A stretch of 64,000 bases of DNA from Bdellovibrio sp. (GTDB taxonomy: Bacteria; Bdellovibrionota; Bacteriovoracia; Bacteriovoracales; Bacteriovoracaceae). Both the position numbers and the translations under genes were made by a program. A model generated the notes under the pieces. That model saw only the letters and a program-made list of their open reading frames with translations, searched no databases and was not told the DNA's origin. Location: positions 1-64,000 of the forward strand of contig JACPIU010000012.1 in the NCBI GenBank assembly GCA_016187935.1, written 5' to 3'. Positions 43,965 through 52,104 of the stretch are shown here, one piece after another (the first letter of the stretch is position 1; every line of letters starts with the position of its first letter).

Positions 43965-44467
43965 TGGCCCTTCCCCTGCACAATGAATTTAAATTTACTA
44001 TGACCACTACTGGCGGCGAGATGCAGGACATTGCCGACAACTTCGTAGGGAAGATCTTTATCGAACAGTAAATTAATTTTTAGAGGTACGGGTTTGGAAT
44101 CCGGTTGAGAGGCGGGGTGACGTGCCGCCATCTCTTTGCGTTGATGTTCGGCTTCTACCGTCAATAATTTTTCCAGGTCAGAACCGCCTTTTCCGGTGAC
44201 ATCCAATTGTGTAACGAGTTTATTATTAAAAAACAATTCTCGCTTTTTATTGACTTGAAGAACCAGGGCATACGAACCTAAATCCTGGCTTTGCGCCGTA
44301 GGCAGAGTCACACCTTGTGCGACATCAAGTTTTAAATCAGTGGCATTATAGCTGCGTAACAGAAACACTAAGAGAATGGTCAGAATATCCAAAAGAGAAG
44401 TGATATCCAACTCAGTTGGTTCTTTTTTTCGACGACGCAATTTGATTTTCTTGGCAAAACTGCTCAT
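43961..44467 (-). CDS. ExbD/TolR-family protein (AglQ/AglS-like), second copy
   Basis: The protein of 168 residues has one TM helix with the conserved Asp (ELDITSLLDILTILLVFLL) and a periplasmic beta-alpha domain. ExbD/TolR subunits transmit the proton-driven motion of the TolQ-like ring. A Lys/Arg-rich N-terminus precedes the helix. The start lies 1 bp after the stop of the upstream ExbD gene. Together with its twin and the TolQ-like gene it fits the AglRQS motor. Confidence 0.85.
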   Translation of the reverse strand: MSSFAKKIKLRRRKKEPTELDITSLLDILTILLVFLLRSYNATDLKLDVAQGVTLPTAQSQDLGSYALVLQVNKKRELFFNNKLVTQLDVTGKGGSDLEKLLTVEAEHQRKEMAARHPASQPDSKPVPLKINLLFDKDLPYEVVGNVLHLAASSGHSKFKFIVQGKGQ

Positions 44468-44468
44468 A

Positions 44469-44978
44469 TTACATCACTGTTTCAAAAATTATTTGAGGAA
44501 AGAGCGCTCTGGTTTTAATAATTTCTCCTTTAGTATTAGTTCCGGTGATCTCACCCATTTCTTTAGCGACGGAGCGAATTGAATCCATAATGACCACCAG
44601 CTTGCCATAAGGCAGATTTCTCGCTGGTTTTAAAATGACCGAGTCCTCGTCAATATTGCTGGCCTTTAATTCAGAGAGAATCTTGTGTAGTTCGATCAAT
44701 TGATGATCATTCTCCAAAGTAACTTTTTTGTATGAGCGGCCATCCAGACCGATTTTGACGTTTATGGAATCATTGGCAATTTCCAGAACCAGATTGAGAG
44801 GTTCCTTTTTGTGTTTGGAATCTTCGAATGTGGCAACGACCGGTGCATCACCTTGTATTTCGTGAATATCGACAAATTGGGCCGATAAAAGCAAAAAGAA
44901 GATAAAAATGAAAACCGAATCCATAATGGGAACCAGATTCAGTTTGGGCACGGCCATTTTTTTCCTCAATGCACGCAT
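44469..44978 (-). CDS. ExbD/TolR-family protein (AglQ/AglS-like), first copy
   Basis: The protein of 169 residues has a membrane helix with a conserved Asp (LVPIMDSVFIFIFFLLLSA) and a periplasmic domain ending AKEMGEITGTNTKGEI. It is paired with the downstream ExbD protein, which differs in sequence, so the motor probably has two kinds of stator partner, as AglQ and AglS do in Myxococcus. It is 19 bp from the TolQ-like gene. Confidence 0.85.
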   Translation of the reverse strand: MRALRKKMAVPKLNLVPIMDSVFIFIFFLLLSAQFVDIHEIQGDAPVVATFEDSKHKKEPLNLVLEIANDSINVKIGLDGRSYKKVTLENDHQLIELHKILSELKASNIDEDSVILKPARNLPYGKLVVIMDSIRSVAKEMGEITGTNTKGEIIKTRALFPQIIFETVM

Positions 44979-44997
44979 AATTTTCTCCTCTCTGGCA

Positions 44998-45747
44998 TCA
45001 GGCGGCGGAGCTTGTTTCTGACTTCGTCTCAGGAGTAACAGGGGCGGCAGGTTGCGCTTGAGTTTGAGCTTGAGCTTGAGGAAGATGCTTTTTCGTACCC
45101 AGCAGGTCCACCAGCTTAGACGAGAATTCGTCGACTTCTGCTTGTATCTTTTCCGCTTTCGATGTCAATGTTTGATGGGCCACGAGCAGTGTGATGGCAG
45201 ATAAAAGCCCCAAGGCCGTGGTGTTCATCGCCACCGAAATACCAATGGCCAATAATTTTGCTTTGCTGGCCGGATCAGCATTGGCCACAGCGCCAAAAGA
45301 CTGGATCAGACCTTGAATAGTGCCAAGTAAACCAAAGAGGGTAGAAATATTTGAACACAAGGCCAATTGTCCCATGCGTTTTTCCAGCTTCGGCGATACT
45401 TCCAAAATACTGGACTCGACGGCATCTTGAATTTGTTCTTTGTTTTGATTGGCCCGTTTCAAGCCACTTTTTAAGACATAGGCCAGGAGTGATTTGGAGT
45501 TAGAGCAGGCCTGAATCGCTTTTTGCACCTCATTCATCAGAACGTTGCGTTTCACCATGTCCATAAGTGAAGGGCCATCCACGTCCCATGCATAGAAGGC
45601 CTTGAATCTTTCCACCACAATCACCAGGCCTAAAATCCATATGGCCAAAATGACGTACATGAAAATTCCACCATCATTGAAAAAAGCAATGACTTCAAAG
45701 AAAAAGTTGGGTTGTGATGCAACTGGTGCAACAGTTTCTGGGCCCAT
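44998..45747 (-). CDS. TolQ/ExbB/MotA-family motor protein, AglR-like
   Basis: The start is ATG 45747, with GGAGG 8 bases upstream, rather than the ATG 15 bases earlier. The protein of 249 residues has three TM segments (about 22-45, and the pair NISTLFGLLGTIQGLIQSFGAV and ISVAMNTTALGLLSAITLLVA) with the family signature. The C-terminal tail is Gln/Ala-rich (QAQAQTQAQ) and probably disordered. It would form the proton channel of the gliding-type motor with the two ExbD proteins. Confidence 0.9.
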   Translation of the reverse strand: MGPETVAPVASQPNFFFEVIAFFNDGGIFMYVILAIWILGLVIVVERFKAFYAWDVDGPSLMDMVKRNVLMNEVQKAIQACSNSKSLLAYVLKSGLKRANQNKEQIQDAVESSILEVSPKLEKRMGQLALCSNISTLFGLLGTIQGLIQSFGAVANADPASKAKLLAIGISVAMNTTALGLLSAITLLVAHQTLTSKAEKIQAEVDEFSSKLVDLLGTKKHLPQAQAQTQAQPAAPVTPETKSETSSAA

Positions 45748-45836
45748 AACATTATCCTCCATATCTGAACATATTTATCGGTTAAATTTACAGCTAACTT
45801 GAGCAAAACAATTCAGTATAAAGGAGGGTATGCATC

Positions 45837-46097
45837 CTAGCGTAAATCAAGAATATCACGGCGCATTTCCCCGTCAAAGTTGGCCCTAATGAAGAGTTTA
45901 CGATCCATCAGATGGGCACCTTGTTCTTTTACCGAAAGATCACCAGGAGCGACTAAGTTACCCTGGACTTCAAGATCGCCTAAGTCAAAATGCTCATATT
46001 TTTTATATTGATAATTAATTTTTACCGGTCTCGTCGCTTCTGCGGCCACGGCGATGCTGATCTGGCAGAAAAAAAGAACTATGACCAATAATCTCAT
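45837..46097 (-). CDS. Small exported protein in the gliding-type cluster
   Basis: The protein of 86 residues has a signal peptide (MRLLVIVLFFCQISIAVAAEA) and a beta-rich mature part (VKINYQYKKYEHFDLGDLEVQGNL). Its ATG overlaps the end of the GltC-like gene by 4 bp. I do not recognise it; given the position it may be a periplasmic accessory part of the motor. Confidence 0.65.
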   Translation of the reverse strand: MRLLVIVLFFCQISIAVAAEATRPVKINYQYKKYEHFDLGDLEVQGNLVAPGDLSVKEQGAHLMDRKLFIRANFDGEMRRDILDLR

Positions 46098-47545
46098 GGA
46101 TGGACCCCTGAGTTAAATGTTGTACGGGTTTGTAATGTTTCACAGTTGCTTTTGAGACCGAAGGAATAGTCACCTAATTCATCTGCCCAAAATTCGCCAA
46201 TAAACTCGTAATAATGTTGATCACTACGGCGTTTTACATGTCTAAGTTCGCCGCGGGCGCGATCGGCCACTAATTTTTCACCTTTATAAATGAGATCTCT
46301 TTTTTTACTGAGAATATCGAGTTTAATATTAAACATTTCATAACTCATACGATGGATTTCATTGACGAAATTTACCATGCGTTCCATGACATAAAAGTTC
46401 ATTTTCTTTTTTATGTGACTGATCATGCCCATGATTTCGTAAGTGACGTCTTTTTTCATGGGATGCTCCGGCCATTTAAGCACTGACTGTAGTTCTTCTT
46501 CCGCACGTCGAAGAGTAATCAAATCCAGATTGAATTTAACCTCTTTTCTGATTTGAATCGCCAATCCTGCCACGTATGGTCCAACTTTTTCACGTTCACT
46601 GCGTTCTTCAAACACCAAATTAAGAAAGAAATCGAGAGTATCTTTGTTTTCCTTGATAACTTTTTCCAGTGCTTCACTTTTTGGTTTGTAATTTTGATAG
46701 TAATTTTCAATAACCATCAATGAGTCATCATAGAGACACAGGCGGTGGTATGAGATGGCCTTTATGTACTCAGCTTCGGGGAAAAAATAACTTTCTAAAA
46801 GGGGAGAACCATAAGTTGCCACCAATCCAAGTGCACGATTGTAATCATTGAGTTTAAAACTGTTCCATGCTCGCTCAAGCAGAACATAAGGCCAACGGTA
46901 ACTCTGTTTATGAATCTTTTCGTAGGCATAAGTCGCATCGTCATGCTTGCTTTTGGCATAGGCCTGTCTTGCCAGATGAATAAGACAATTTTCCCGAATG
47001 AGTTCGTAATAGCGGCGTAATTTCTCATGCGAAGCATTTTGGGCCATCTTGCCAGCCGCTTGGGAGCAGGCCTGATAGGCCTGGGATATTTGATCTTCAT
47101 CTTTCCCCAGGAAGTAGAGAGATGGGGCGATGACCATTTGGGCCTCGGGATAAAAACGGCCATGAGGGGAGGTAACTTTTAAGATATCAATGGCGGCGCG
47201 ATAATTTTTTTCATGAAAGCGACGCAGGCCCAAGACTAAGGCCATGGTCGCGCCGGAGGTCTTCATCATCACTTCATCGGGTAAGTCACTAAGTGATTCA
47301 ATGCCCGCTTTTGTGGCAATAGTCTCAAGCGCCTCTTCAAAAATGCTGGAATGCTCACCCTGACTCAAGATATGTCTTTTGGCAAAAATTGATGCCACAA
47401 AGAAATGCTCCGAGTTCATCATTTCATAAGCAATCCATTCTTGTTTCTGTGGCTTGTTCGACAAATAGAGATCGAAGGCCTTGCCAAGCTCGGCCTGGGA
47501 CCGCAAGCTGAACAATAAACAGATAACCAGGCAAAGTTTAATCAC
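46094..47545 (-). CDS. Exported TPR-like protein, GltC-like
   Basis: The start is GTG 47545, with AAAGGAG 5 bases upstream, and a signal peptide (IKLCLVICLLFSLRSQAEL). The frame is open upstream but that part overlaps the outer-membrane barrel gene. The 483-residue protein is helical, with TPR-like pairs (RRFHEKNYRAAIDIL, YVLLERAWNSFKLNDYNRAL, KAISYHRLCLYDDSL) and a C-terminal EFWADELGDYSFGLKSNC segment that I associate with GltC-type proteins of gliding clusters. It ends 4 bp inside the next gene. Confidence 0.75.
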   Translation of the reverse strand: MIKLCLVICLLFSLRSQAELGKAFDLYLSNKPQKQEWIAYEMMNSEHFFVASIFAKRHILSQGEHSSIFEEALETIATKAGIESLSDLPDEVMMKTSGATMALVLGLRRFHEKNYRAAIDILKVTSPHGRFYPEAQMVIAPSLYFLGKDEDQISQAYQACSQAAGKMAQNASHEKLRRYYELIRENCLIHLARQAYAKSKHDDATYAYEKIHKQSYRWPYVLLERAWNSFKLNDYNRALGLVATYGSPLLESYFFPEAEYIKAISYHRLCLYDDSLMVIENYYQNYKPKSEALEKVIKENKDTLDFFLNLVFEERSEREKVGPYVAGLAIQIRKEVKFNLDLITLRRAEEELQSVLKWPEHPMKKDVTYEIMGMISHIKKKMNFYVMERMVNFVNEIHRMSYEMFNIKLDILSKKRDLIYKGEKLVADRARGELRHVKRRSDQHYYEFIGEFWADELGDYSFGLKSNCETLQTRTTFNSGVHP

Positions 47546-47561
47546 ACGCACTCCTTTCTCA

Positions 47562-48248
47562 TCAAAATGAATAACCAATGCCCAAAATAACGTCAGTATT
47601 GGTATTGAGTTTCTTTGGCCGGCCAGGAATCGGTCCTTTGGCCTTGAAGTAAGTATTTTGCAATTCGATAGCAAGGTGCCAATTGCGTGTGGCGTGAAAT
47701 TTAACTCCAGTTTTGGCCAGAGCTCCAACAAACTCTTCATCATTGAAGGCATTGGAGTTTGGGTTGGCCGCACTGTCGGCATTACTATTGGCCGTGATGC
47801 TGAGGGCGCCTAGGCCGAAGTACCAGTCGAAGTAGAAAATCTTATTGAAAGTGTTAATTTTACCGTAAAAAGGCGCCCATATGACCGCCCCACCATATGT
47901 TTGCTCTATGGTGCGCATAAAGGGAACAACGCCGTTAATGCGTTGAAGATTTTCATAGGTCGTGTTGTTTTTATTGTTGTAATCCGTAAATGAAAGTTCG
48001 AACGCCCATTCTTCATGAAAGAAGTAACCGGAGCGAAATTGATAACCAGAGGTGTCCTGATAGTCGGAACTCACACCTTTTAGCAAGGAAAAGTCTCCAT
48101 AGATGGAGCCTTTCTTCACGTATTCCTTATTCTGCAGGACGTAAACTTTTTTATCTTGATCAAGCCATCTAAAGTCGTAGAGGTCTCGCTCAGATGAGCG
48201 AGACCCTACGGCGAAAAAGAAAGAGCAGACGAGAATGAGAAACTTCAT
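47562..48248 (-). CDS. Outer-membrane beta-barrel protein
   Basis: The protein of 228 residues has a signal peptide (MKFLILVCSFFFAVGS) and alternating amphipathic strands typical of an 8-stranded barrel (GYQFRSGYFFHEEWAFELSFTDY, FYFDWYFGLGAL, NWHLAIELQNTYF), ending in Phe (ILGIGYSF), the usual outer-membrane insertion signal. Such barrels accompany Glt complexes in Myxococcota and Bdellovibrionota. It is 16 bp from the GltC-like gene. Confidence 0.82.
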   Translation of the reverse strand: MKFLILVCSFFFAVGSRSSERDLYDFRWLDQDKKVYVLQNKEYVKKGSIYGDFSLLKGVSSDYQDTSGYQFRSGYFFHEEWAFELSFTDYNNKNNTTYENLQRINGVVPFMRTIEQTYGGAVIWAPFYGKINTFNKIFYFDWYFGLGALSITANSNADSAANPNSNAFNDEEFVGALAKTGVKFHATRNWHLAIELQNTYFKAKGPIPGRPKKLNTNTDVILGIGYSF

Positions 48249-48259
48249 GGATTTACTCC

Positions 48260-49486
48260 CTACTGACAGACCTGGTAATTAATTTCAATCTGGGCGCCAG
48301 GTGCAGGAACATAATCACTCTCGAATTTCACTAATCGAGCAGTGCTATCAAAAGACCAACCTTGATTTTGAACGCTTCCATTGACCGAGACGTTGAGTGA
48401 ACCACTGATTGGGTTTTTGGAAGTGGCGAAATTTTCTAAGAGGTCTAGAATGCTATCGCCCATGTTGGTCAAAATCTGGAAGAAATCCTCATGGATACTA
48501 CTGACGATGCCTGCTGTTTGATTTGAAATGTCCATGTAGCGATTGCCGATTGTTTCCCACTGATTGCCGATGAGTTCGGTTGTTACAATCGAGTAGGCGC
48601 GAACACCAGCAACGGTTCCCTTGAAGCCTTTGATACCAGCAAGAAGGGCATTAATACTTTCAGGTGATTGATCTTCTTCATCAGAGATATAGACGATGAC
48701 GAGATTGGCATCTGAACGGAGAAAGGTGTTGCCATTGATGGCAAGGAAAGTAAGGGAGGAGTGTAATCCTTGCTCAATTCCACTGCCCCCTGTGCCTACT
48801 TTGATGAAGGTTTTGAAGTCGTTTTTGAAAGCGGCTTCATCAGCGAGGGCATCAGCTGAAGTCAGGATTCTCCCCACTAAGCGACCATCACGTGCCGCTC
48901 TGCTGGCATCTGTTGTGGTGATGGCCATGCGGAAGTCTATACCTTTTGTGAGAAAACCATTAATGAAAGCATCAAAGTTGCGTGCCAAAGCATCTTGCTC
49001 ATTACCCATAGATCCTGAGTTGTCCACCACCCATAAGATGTCTACTTTACCGACTTGCTCGGCGTTTTGGGTGTAATGGTCAACTGTTGCAGATGGGGTA
49101 CATGCAATTCCACTGCCCGATTCAGAAGAACCTGATCCTGAAGGATCGCTACCGATCTGATCTCCTTGATCTCCTGAGGAATCAGGGCCTGACTCATCTG
49201 AATTTGAATCAGAATTAGCGAGAGAGCTGCCGAGAGAGTTGCCAAGGGAATTGCCAAGAGAATCGGAAGAACCCGATCCAGACTCAGCGTTGGCCAGAAC
49301 GGCCTTGTCTTCTTCAGTGTAATCAGAGTCTTCAAAATCCTGAGCAGACTTTCCAAGTGGTTCAAGATACTCCTTCTCATAGAACTCTTCTTGATTACAT
49401 CCTGTAAGTCCTAAAGTACCAACCAAAACCAGTAACGGAATGAAGCTGTTCCTTACGGAAGACTTCATGCAATCCAAAAAAACCAT
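48260..49486 (-). CDS. VWA-domain lipoprotein
   Basis: The lipoprotein signal is FIPLLVLVGTLGLTGC. The start ATG at 49486 has AAGGA 7 bases upstream. After a Ser/Asp/Gly-rich linker (about 65-125) comes a VWA domain with an intact MIDAS (VVDNSGSM), then a C-terminal beta domain. VWA domains bind ligands through a metal ion. It precedes the beta-barrel by 11 bp and is probably the first gene of the gliding-type cluster; it may be surface-exposed and contact a substrate. Confidence 0.8.
   Translation of the reverse strand: MVFLDCMKSSVRNSFIPLLVLVGTLGLTGCNQEEFYEKEYLEPLGKSAQDFEDSDYTEEDKAVLANAESGSGSSDSLGNSLGNSLGSSLANSDSNSDESGPDSSGDQGDQIGSDPSGSGSSESGSGIACTPSATVDHYTQNAEQVGKVDILWVVDNSGSMGNEQDALARNFDAFINGFLTKGIDFRMAITTTDASRAARDGRLVGRILTSADALADEAAFKNDFKTFIKVGTGGSGIEQGLHSSLTFLAINGNTFLRSDANLVIVYISDEEDQSPESINALLAGIKGFKGTVAGVRAYSIVTTELIGNQWETIGNRYMDISNQTAGIVSSIHEDFFQILTNMGDSILDLLENFATSKNPISGSLNVSVNGSVQNQGWSFDSTARLVKFESDYVPAPGAQIEINYQVCQ
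49219..49266 (-). repeat. Four imperfect 12-bp tandem repeats inside the VWA lipoprotein gene
   Basis: The units CGAGAGAGCTGC, CGAGAGAGTTGC, CAAGGGAATTGC and CAAGAGAATCGG lie in tandem (plus-strand sequence) and code for SLGN/SLGS-type repeats in the linker. Because the unit is a multiple of three, copy-number change would alter linker length without a frameshift. Confidence 0.7.
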
Positions 49487-49904
49487 GGCCGTGTCCTTTT
49501 TGGGACGGCATACCAAGCGTCTAAGTGATAAGGTAAGAAAACCTTACTTTAGAGCGAAACTCTAAAGCACACTTAAACAATCATGGGAGTCCGGTGTTTT
49601 TCAGATTATTGATTTGTGCTTACATGCTACACGAGCGTACGTCCTACATCACATCTGAAAAGACAAAACGAGTAGCGACATCCTAATACACCAGCTATTT
49701 TGAGGCAAATTGTGATGGCCAATTTCATCTGATTTCAGAATGGTCACGCAGGGTTAAGGTTGTTTTTTCTTTCTCGATAAATTTGCTGGGATTCTACAGG
49801 TTGAGTTCAAAAAGTGCCTCGGAAAATTGCCATATGGCCTTTTTGCACCATCCGGAAGATGAAAAAAATTGCCCTTTCCTCATGGCCCTTCTATTCTTTT
49901 TCCT
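49487..49904. other. Intergenic region between the gliding-type cluster and the S9 protease
   Basis: About 420 bp without a convincing gene. It separates divergent transcription units, so promoters for both must lie here, though I cannot assign them. Two adjacent hairpins are present near the minus-strand side: GTAAG/CTTAC (49533-49547) and CTTTAGAG/CTCTAAAG with loop CGAAA (49547-49567). They share one base and could be leader structures of the VWA lipoprotein mRNA. Confidence 0.5.
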
Positions 49905-52040
49905 ATGAAAAATTACCTAATCTTCCAAGGCCTGCTTATGACCACCCTGCTTTTTCACGCTTGTTCCCACTTAACGGGCGAACCTAAAGGACTTAAGGAA
50001 TCTCATGATCCTTATTTATGGCTCGAAGATATTTATTCAGAAACTTCCCTGAATTGGGCGCGCAAGCATAATGAGAAAACTCTGGGAATTTTGACCGAAA
50101 ATCCTATCTTCAGGAAATTCGAACCGCAGATTCGTGAAATTCTCACCGCCAAAGATAGGATACCTTTTCCCCAGCATCAATCCGGATATGTTTACAATTT
50201 TTGGCAAGATGCTGAGCATGTCAAAGGTCTCTGGCGGCGCACTCCCATGGCCGACTATGCTCTTCCTCATCCCAAGTGGGAAATTCTTCTAGACATTGAT
50301 GCTCTTTCCAAAAGGGAGAATGAGAGTTGGGTTTTTCAAGGTGCCGACTGCCTTCCCCCACAGGGGAAGTTATGCTTAGTCAGACTCTCGCGTGGGGGCA
50401 AGGATGCCGCCATCATTCGGGAATTTGATTTAGAACGCAAGCTCTTTGTGGATGATGGATTCTTGCTGCCGGAAGCTAAAACTGATATCGCTTGGATTGA
50501 TAGCAACACACTTCTGGTTGCGACTGATTTTGGCCCCGGCACGCTGACAGATTCCGGCTATCCTCGCATTATTAAGAGATGGCACCGAGGTACTCCGCTT
50601 AAAGACGCTGAAACTCTGATGGAGGTGTCGGCGAATGACATGAGTATTTCGGCCTGGACTTCCCATCGCCCTGAGGGAAACCTGTCCTTTGTTTCACGAA
50701 GAAAATCGTTTTACGAAGGTGAAAATTTTCTTCTTACCTCTGACACAACTCTGGCTAAATTGCCTTTCCCTGATAGTGCTAATTTTGAAGGGGTGTTTCA
50801 GGGGCATATTTTTGCAGTCCTGCGTTTTCCGTGGAAACTTAAAAGTAAAACCATTCCTGAGGGTTCCTTGGTTTCAATACCTCTAAACCGTTTGGCAGAG
50901 TTCGATGATGCTCTGGAAGTTGTCTACTCTCCCGGTGAACGTGCATCCATACAATATGTCAACATGACCAAAAATTTTATTCTGATTGATACACTCGATA
51001 ATGTAAAAGGCCGTTTGGTGAAGATCAAGAAGGACAAAAAAGGATGGGCGGAGGAAATTCTCCCTTTTCCCGATAATGGGGAGATCGGTGTTGTCAGTAT
51101 TGATGCATTTGATGATCTCTTTTTTGTTCAGTTTCAAAGTTTTCTCGTTCCCACCTCGCTTTATTTGGGAAATCTCGATTCGGCACCAGGCCCTCGTATG
51201 ATCCGACAACTTCCGGTTCGTTTTGATTCGCGTAAAATGGTTACAGAACAGAGAGAGACAGTCAGTCGTGATGGCACCAAGGTGCCGTATTTTATTGTGC
51301 ATAAAGAAGACATTAAATTAGATGGTACCAATCCGACTTTGCTCTATGGCTATGGTGGTTTTGAAATAGGATTGACGCCTTCATATCTTGGTACTGCTGG
51401 AAAGGTATGGCTGGAAAATGGGGGCATTTACGTCGTGGCCAATATTCGCGGTGGTGGTGAATTTGGTCCCAAGTGGCATCAGTCCGCGCTTAAGGAAAAT
51501 CGTCAACGCGCTTATGATGATTTCATCAGCGTTGCCGAAGATCTGATAAAGCATAAATTCACATCGCCTCGACATCTCGGTATTCAAGGGGGCAGCAACG
51601 GTGGACTTCTGGTTGGTGCGGTTTTTGTGCAACGACCGGATATCTTTAATGCCGTCATCTGCCAGGTGCCGCTCTTGGATATGCTTCGCTATCATTACCT
51701 GTTGGCAGGGGCGAGTTGGACGGCCGAATATGGCAATCCTGATGATCCGGCAGATACGCAGGCCCTTGCAGCGATTCGTCGGTATTCCCCCTATCAGAAT
51801 GTCAAACGGGAAGTGAAATACCCGCGTATTTTCTTTTATACCTCTACCCGTGATGATCGAGTGCATCCGGGACATGCGCGTAAAATGGTGGCCAGGATGG
51901 AAGAATTCGGACACGACGTGATCTACTACGAAAATATCGAGGGAGGACACGGTGGATCTGCCGATCTCGATCAACTGATCAGAAGAATTTCCATGGATTA
52001 CACCTACTTATTTATGCAGCTTGGTAGTAAAATTAAATAA
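49905..52040 (+). CDS. Prolyl oligopeptidase family (S9A) protein
   Basis: The protein of about 711 residues has a hydrophobic N-terminus (KNYLIFQGLLMTTLLFHAC) that may be a signal or weak lipoprotein peptide. ATG 49905 is my choice; TTG 49869 is possible with GGAAG upstream. A beta-propeller (about 50-390) is followed by an alpha/beta-hydrolase domain with GGSNGGLL (catalytic Ser), then TRDDRVHP (Asp) and EGGHGG (His). S9A enzymes cleave after Pro or basic residues in short peptides. Export would suggest peptide nutrition in the periplasm. Confidence 0.87.
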   Translation: MKNYLIFQGLLMTTLLFHACSHLTGEPKGLKESHDPYLWLEDIYSETSLNWARKHNEKTLGILTENPIFRKFEPQIREILTAKDRIPFPQHQSGYVYNFWQDAEHVKGLWRRTPMADYALPHPKWEILLDIDALSKRENESWVFQGADCLPPQGKLCLVRLSRGGKDAAIIREFDLERKLFVDDGFLLPEAKTDIAWIDSNTLLVATDFGPGTLTDSGYPRIIKRWHRGTPLKDAETLMEVSANDMSISAWTSHRPEGNLSFVSRRKSFYEGENFLLTSDTTLAKLPFPDSANFEGVFQGHIFAVLRFPWKLKSKTIPEGSLVSIPLNRLAEFDDALEVVYSPGERASIQYVNMTKNFILIDTLDNVKGRLVKIKKDKKGWAEEILPFPDNGEIGVVSIDAFDDLFFVQFQSFLVPTSLYLGNLDSAPGPRMIRQLPVRFDSRKMVTEQRETVSRDGTKVPYFIVHKEDIKLDGTNPTLLYGYGGFEIGLTPSYLGTAGKVWLENGGIYVVANIRGGGEFGPKWHQSALKENRQRAYDDFISVAEDLIKHKFTSPRHLGIQGGSNGGLLVGAVFVQRPDIFNAVICQVPLLDMLRYHYLLAGASWTAEYGNPDDPADTQALAAIRRYSPYQNVKREVKYPRIFFYTSTRDDRVHPGHARKMVARMEEFGHDVIYYENIEGGHGGSADLDQLIRRISMDYTYLFMQLGSKIK

Positions 52041-52104
52041 TTATCATGGCATTATGCTTTTTGAGGTTATTGGCCGATAAGACTAGCTGGGATGGCATTA
52101 ATCT

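Noticed and set aside
45057-45085. CAG/CTT-type short repeats as a regulatory array
   Set aside because: They encode the QAQAQTQAQ tail of the TolQ-like protein and are best explained as coding low complexity.
51381-51974. A 197-codon minus-strand frame
   Set aside because: Antisense to the catalytic domain of the S9A peptidase; the plus strand has Ser, Asp and His motifs in this stretch.
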